The notes below the pieces were generated by a model. The model was given only the letters and a program-made list of their open reading frames with translations. It did no database searches and was not told where the DNA came from. Shown piece by piece: positions 60,546-64,000 of a stretch of DNA of 64,000 nt. The translations under genes were made by a program, and so were the position numbers. Position 1 is the first letter of the stretch; each line of letters begins with the position of its first letter. Source of the DNA: Lomentospora prolificans (lineage: Eukaryota; Ascomycota; Sordariomycetes; Microascales; Microascaceae); assembly GCA_029532625.1 (NCBI GenBank), contig JARFXM010000006.1, positions 2,542,001 through 2,606,000 of the forward strand, written 5' to 3'.

Positions 60546-61800
60546 AGCGACTATTCATGAATCTATTATGAAAACCATCACCCCGGCGGCAGCGATGCTA
60601 TAGGGAAGCTTCAAACGCTTAGGCGTTTCTCTTGTGACGAATAAAAAAAAAAGGGATATGACCATGGCACAACAGAAAGAGAAAAGAAAGGCAAATGGCA
60701 CACGATGAAAGACGGAGGCGAGACGTTGGTCCCTTCTCCGTAACTTGTACACCGCCACCGGGAAAGCATTTGCGCGAGCATTTATAGCAAACCAAGGGAA
60801 TGAGGAAGACTCATGCTTTCTTTTTCTTATTTTTTTCCCTTTTTCTTTTCAACTTGGGAGAAACGGGCATGGTTTTTTTCTATTGCATTGTTGAGGGATG
60901 CACACGAAACACAAACACATGTGGATGGCGCTGTGTTTCTTGGGGAAACCCTGGCCGATTCGTTCAATTTTTTGGTTCACACTTTTTGTTTCCCATTCTA
61001 CGTTCCTTCTGGAGTAAACTTTCTATGTGTAACGATGAACGATATGTCTAATTGATCTTGTCATGACACACATCGAGGAATTGACACTCTGTAGGCTTTA
61101 GCCGGGCGTGTGGCCGGATCGTGATGGTTCCAATGCGGGTGGCTATGGGTAGCTGCTAATTGGCACTGGAGAAGGGCATCAAGATAAAGTCAGTCAATGT
61201 GGCATCATTACCAGATAAGAGTTGTGTTGTCGAGGTTCTAGTGCCACTCTGAGCTCGCAGGGTCTCATTTCTCCCGGATATAACAAAATCGCAAGGAACA
61301 TGAAGCTACCGAGCCACGATGCGGTTTACCCCTAGGTCTCTTTAGCATCGCAGTCGTTGGAATCTGCCGGCCTTCCGTCATTCAGGTTGTGGAGCTGGTC
61401 CATCATGCAGCTACAATGCCAGAGTCCCAAAACGACTCTTGTCACCTTCATGACTACACTGAGTGCCGGGAAAGGGGGAGGGGATCAACTTGTGAGGCGC
61501 ATGCCTGGGGACGGTTGCCGCTCAGCCTGGACTATCTCGGTTGGCGCCCCCCCATATGGATGTCGATTGGTTGGCCGCCTGACCCTGTGGAAAACCGAGG
61601 CGCATCATAAAGCAGCGGTGAAGATAAGAAGCGACGCATCCAGAGCCCGATTGTCATGACTCTTCAGAGAAGGATGAATCGACATTTCTAACAGGCATCA
61701 CAATTCGTCCATCCCGGATATGACTAGATACGTTCAATATTGTTTATCCGGCGTGGCCTCTTGTGCTAAACGACTGGCCGCCGATGTCTCCATCCGCTGC
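60546..61800. other. Intergenic, 3' of the PHD gene
   Basis: 3' flank of the PHD gene and then unassigned sequence. Short frames only, no motif recognised. Confidence 0.55.
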
Positions 61801-63250
61801 TGAAAACGCATGGGGAGATTGTACTTGCCGAAAATGGATTCTGGGAGGAAGGCTTCACACCTAACCATCTATCTCCTTGGCAGGAGCTTAACGAATAGCG
61901 TTCAGACTTAGGAATAGACCAGACTCTAGGACAACGGCCGAGGAAAAGGCTGCGCACCATCTCGACAGCAAATGGGGGGCCACCCAAGCCGAAGCATGTT
62001 TCCGGGCGGGAGTTCGACGGAAACCCTCCAAGGTCAAGCACAGAGTATCTCGCATGGCTTATCTGGTCTCGAATGCCGCAGGTACAATCAAAACCGAAGG
62101 CCACTCAAAGGTGCACGTCGGAGACGTATATCACGTCAACAACTTGCATCCGGGTGGGGCGAGCCAGCACTCAAGCGCAACCAGCTTATCCCCGGTGAAG
62201 CACAGGGACAGACTCTGGTAGATTCGTTAAGCTTCGACCAGATCAACACTCGGCACGATACAATTAAGAAGGTCCATGATAAGACAAGCAAATTGCTGCT
62301 AAACCTTGAACGACATGGACACCATCGCCTAAAGAAATGCTGTGTCGTTTATCAGCGAATCCTCGGGGAATCCGCCGTGAGAGCGGATCCTGAGCAGAAG
62401 GATGCGGCCCCGCAGCGGACTGTGGGTAGAGCCTTTTCTTTGCTGGAATACGCTACGCGAAACGTTCTCTTTCACGCCAACGCAGCAGAGCGATGTAAAG
62501 TCGGCCAGGCATGTTTCTTGCTATGATTTGGGTGGGGGGACTGAATAAACCTCCATAGTTGGTTTGAAAAACATAAAACTCGCTGGTATACACCAGTCCG
62601 GAGCCTTCTACACATCTTAGCTGAAAGCAACATGGCAGCTCTTTTGACATTCTGTCAGAATTAGCAGTCCAGCTTTGATGTAAAGGACGAACGCTATGGG
62701 GCACCGATTCTAGCCAGCTGCCCTGGCGACTGGAAGCAATGCAGCGGCTGAAAGTCTATTGGATAGGGAAGGAGAAGACGAATCGAAACCTCGACTCATC
62801 CGATTGGGCAAACGGTTCCGCAAAGATAGAAGCGAACGTACTAGTATTTTCTGGGGGTTCAGTTTCAGCCCCGACAAGAGATCCGGCCTGTTTAAAGTCA
62901 CACAGAAAGGCGATCCTATCCTTTTAGCCTTTTGCCTTTCTTTATCGAAGCACCATGTTCATGTGGTAGATGGTGATGGAAGATCTTTCCTATCGTGGGG
63001 GGCCGGACTTGGGAATGAGGCCGTGACCAGCTATATCTATATCTACTTAAGATAGTTGCTAAGGCTGATGAGGCGAGATGGAGATGCGCAAGGTCAGACG
63101 CCGCTATCGCATGCGGCAGGATTTGGTAAGCAGGGTACTACTATTAAGCTCCTCCTTGCCACAGACCAGGTTTGATGTCGATTCTAAGGACAATGATGGC
63201 CGGACGCACTAGTTCGTACACGAACGGAAATGGGAAGGAGGGTGTCTCTG
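61801..63250 (+). pseudogene. Relic of an NLR-like NACHT/ankyrin gene
   Basis: Plus-strand pieces fit the order of fungal NACHT-ankyrin proteins. At about 62218-62302 is DSLSFDQINTRHDTIKK followed by HDKTSKLLL, the segment that normally sits just before the NACHT. In the same open frame (61972-62526), at about 62442-62490, is LEYATRNVLFHANAAE, normally found after the NACHT and winged-helix region. Then come ankyrin-like repeats in changing frames: VVDGDGRSFLSWGAGLGNEAV (split here as VVDGDGRSFLSW and GAGLGNEAV, about 62960-63030), GQTPLSHAAGFGKQG with KLLLATDQ (about 63085-63170), and DVDSKDNDGRT (about 63174-63206), with a stop and a one- or two-base slip at GTTTGATG. The several hundred residues expected between the first two segments are missing. 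In intact form such proteins are STAND NTPases implicated in fungal non-self recognition. This copy is non-functional. Confidence 0.7.
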
Positions 63251-64000
63251 AGTTCCCTTAGCCTCCAAAGGAGGGATCTCCGGGTTGATTTTGCACTGTT
63301 GATATATAAGACATTCCGGGGTTCGTTCCCAGATGGACATGATGGGTAATCCTGGGATAATTGTCACCTAATTCTGGTCGGGTTGAATCTAGCCAGGCTA
63401 TGTTGGTTGACTCTAGACTACTATAATTCATGATATTAGGTTTATTTCCGCTTCCCGTTGCCATCTAGATGAGGCCGAGTTCGATGTATAAAGCATAGCC
63501 CTACGAAGAGAGCGGGTTGTGGAAATGTGACTAGAAGGTCCAGCGAGGCAGTGGGGAAGTCGCTGCCAAAGCCGCTGGTATTAAAGCGAAGAAATTGTTT
63601 TGGATGTCAATACCAATGCTGAATAGTACATGTCCCGGGGCCGAACCTAGCTTTGCCGAACCCCGAGGTAGAAAGATGCGGTCATGGTCGTGTCGTGTGT
63701 CGTTGTCTCGTTGAGGCCAGGCGCTTGTCTCGCTGCCTCCGAGATCGGCAAGGTGGGGTGGCTCGCCGCCACTGCCAGCCAGAGAAACGGAGGAATGAGG
63801 GGCAAGGAATTGGAAATAGCGCTTGGTCACGAAAGGACAAAGGGAAAGGGTAGCTAGCTCCTGCACCTGGAATGAATTTCCTTTTTTAATCCTGTGCTCG
63901 TTTGCTAAAAGGTTGCGATCCATCAATACTTTTCCCTTTCTTCTTCTTCCTTTCTTTCTCTGTTGACCATCCCCCCCTCTTTGGACGATTTGTATACTCC
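63251..64000. other. Window end, no recognisable gene
   Basis: A 131-codon minus-strand frame (63531-63926) has no recognised motif. The final bases are T/C-rich and may be the leader of a gene beyond the window. Confidence 0.5.

Noticed and set aside
1..64000. CRISPR array, 5S rRNA, transposase or reverse transcriptase
   Set aside because: Looked for regular direct repeats, the conserved fungal 5S start, and RT or transposase motifs in the readable frames; none seen.

Overview
The window is nuclear DNA of a filamentous ascomycete (Pezizomycotina, most likely Sordariomycetes). The signs are short introns (about 57-140 nt, a few longer) with GT..AG ends and CTAAC-type branch points, single-copy genes with separate promoters on both strands, fungus-specific protein families, and intergenic DNA full of short A, T and G runs. 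Family names below come from reading the translations; no database search was run.

Layout. 1-9.1 kb holds no convincing intact gene: there is one candidate decayed membrane-protein gene on the minus strand (about 2.6-3.8 kb) and otherwise unexplained sequence. 9.1-25.2 kb is the housekeeping block: UTP10 (SSU processome HEAT-repeat protein, +), an intron-containing tRNA-Glu(CTC) (+), an STM1-like ribosome/RNA-binding protein (+), an MFS transporter (-) and ARP8 of the INO80 remodeller (-). 25.2-30.3 kb is a graveyard. It holds pieces of a class V (GH18, killer-toxin-like subgroup) chitinase on the plus strand, a minus-strand piece resembling the C-terminal tail of such chitinases, and a minus-strand pseudogene of an uncharacterised fungal family with frameshifts and a stop at a position where I expect Trp. 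30.3-31.1 kb is a conserved proline-rich fungal protein.

Two long stretches without recognisable genes follow, 31.1-44.2 kb and 46.7-57.2 kb. Each ends at a regulatory gene on the plus strand: a Rua1 C-terminal-domain (DUF4451) protein with a polyglutamine tail at 44.2-46.7 kb, and a PHD-finger protein at 57.2-60.5 kb. The right end (about 61.8-63.3 kb) contains the remains of a fungal NLR-like gene (NACHT-ankyrin architecture): the segment that normally precedes the NACHT, the segment that normally follows it, and three broken ankyrin repeats, with the middle apparently deleted.

The intact genes do not form a pathway or cluster. They are conserved nuclear genes (ribosome biogenesis, ribosome-bound factor, chromatin, transcription) separated by fast-decaying accessory sequence. 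Three genes (UTP10, the Rua1-domain gene, the PHD gene) carry an intron whose length is a multiple of three and which has no stop, so an uncorrected ORF call reads through it. I found no CRISPR array, rRNA gene or intact transposon, and no clear candidate for an undescribed multi-gene system.
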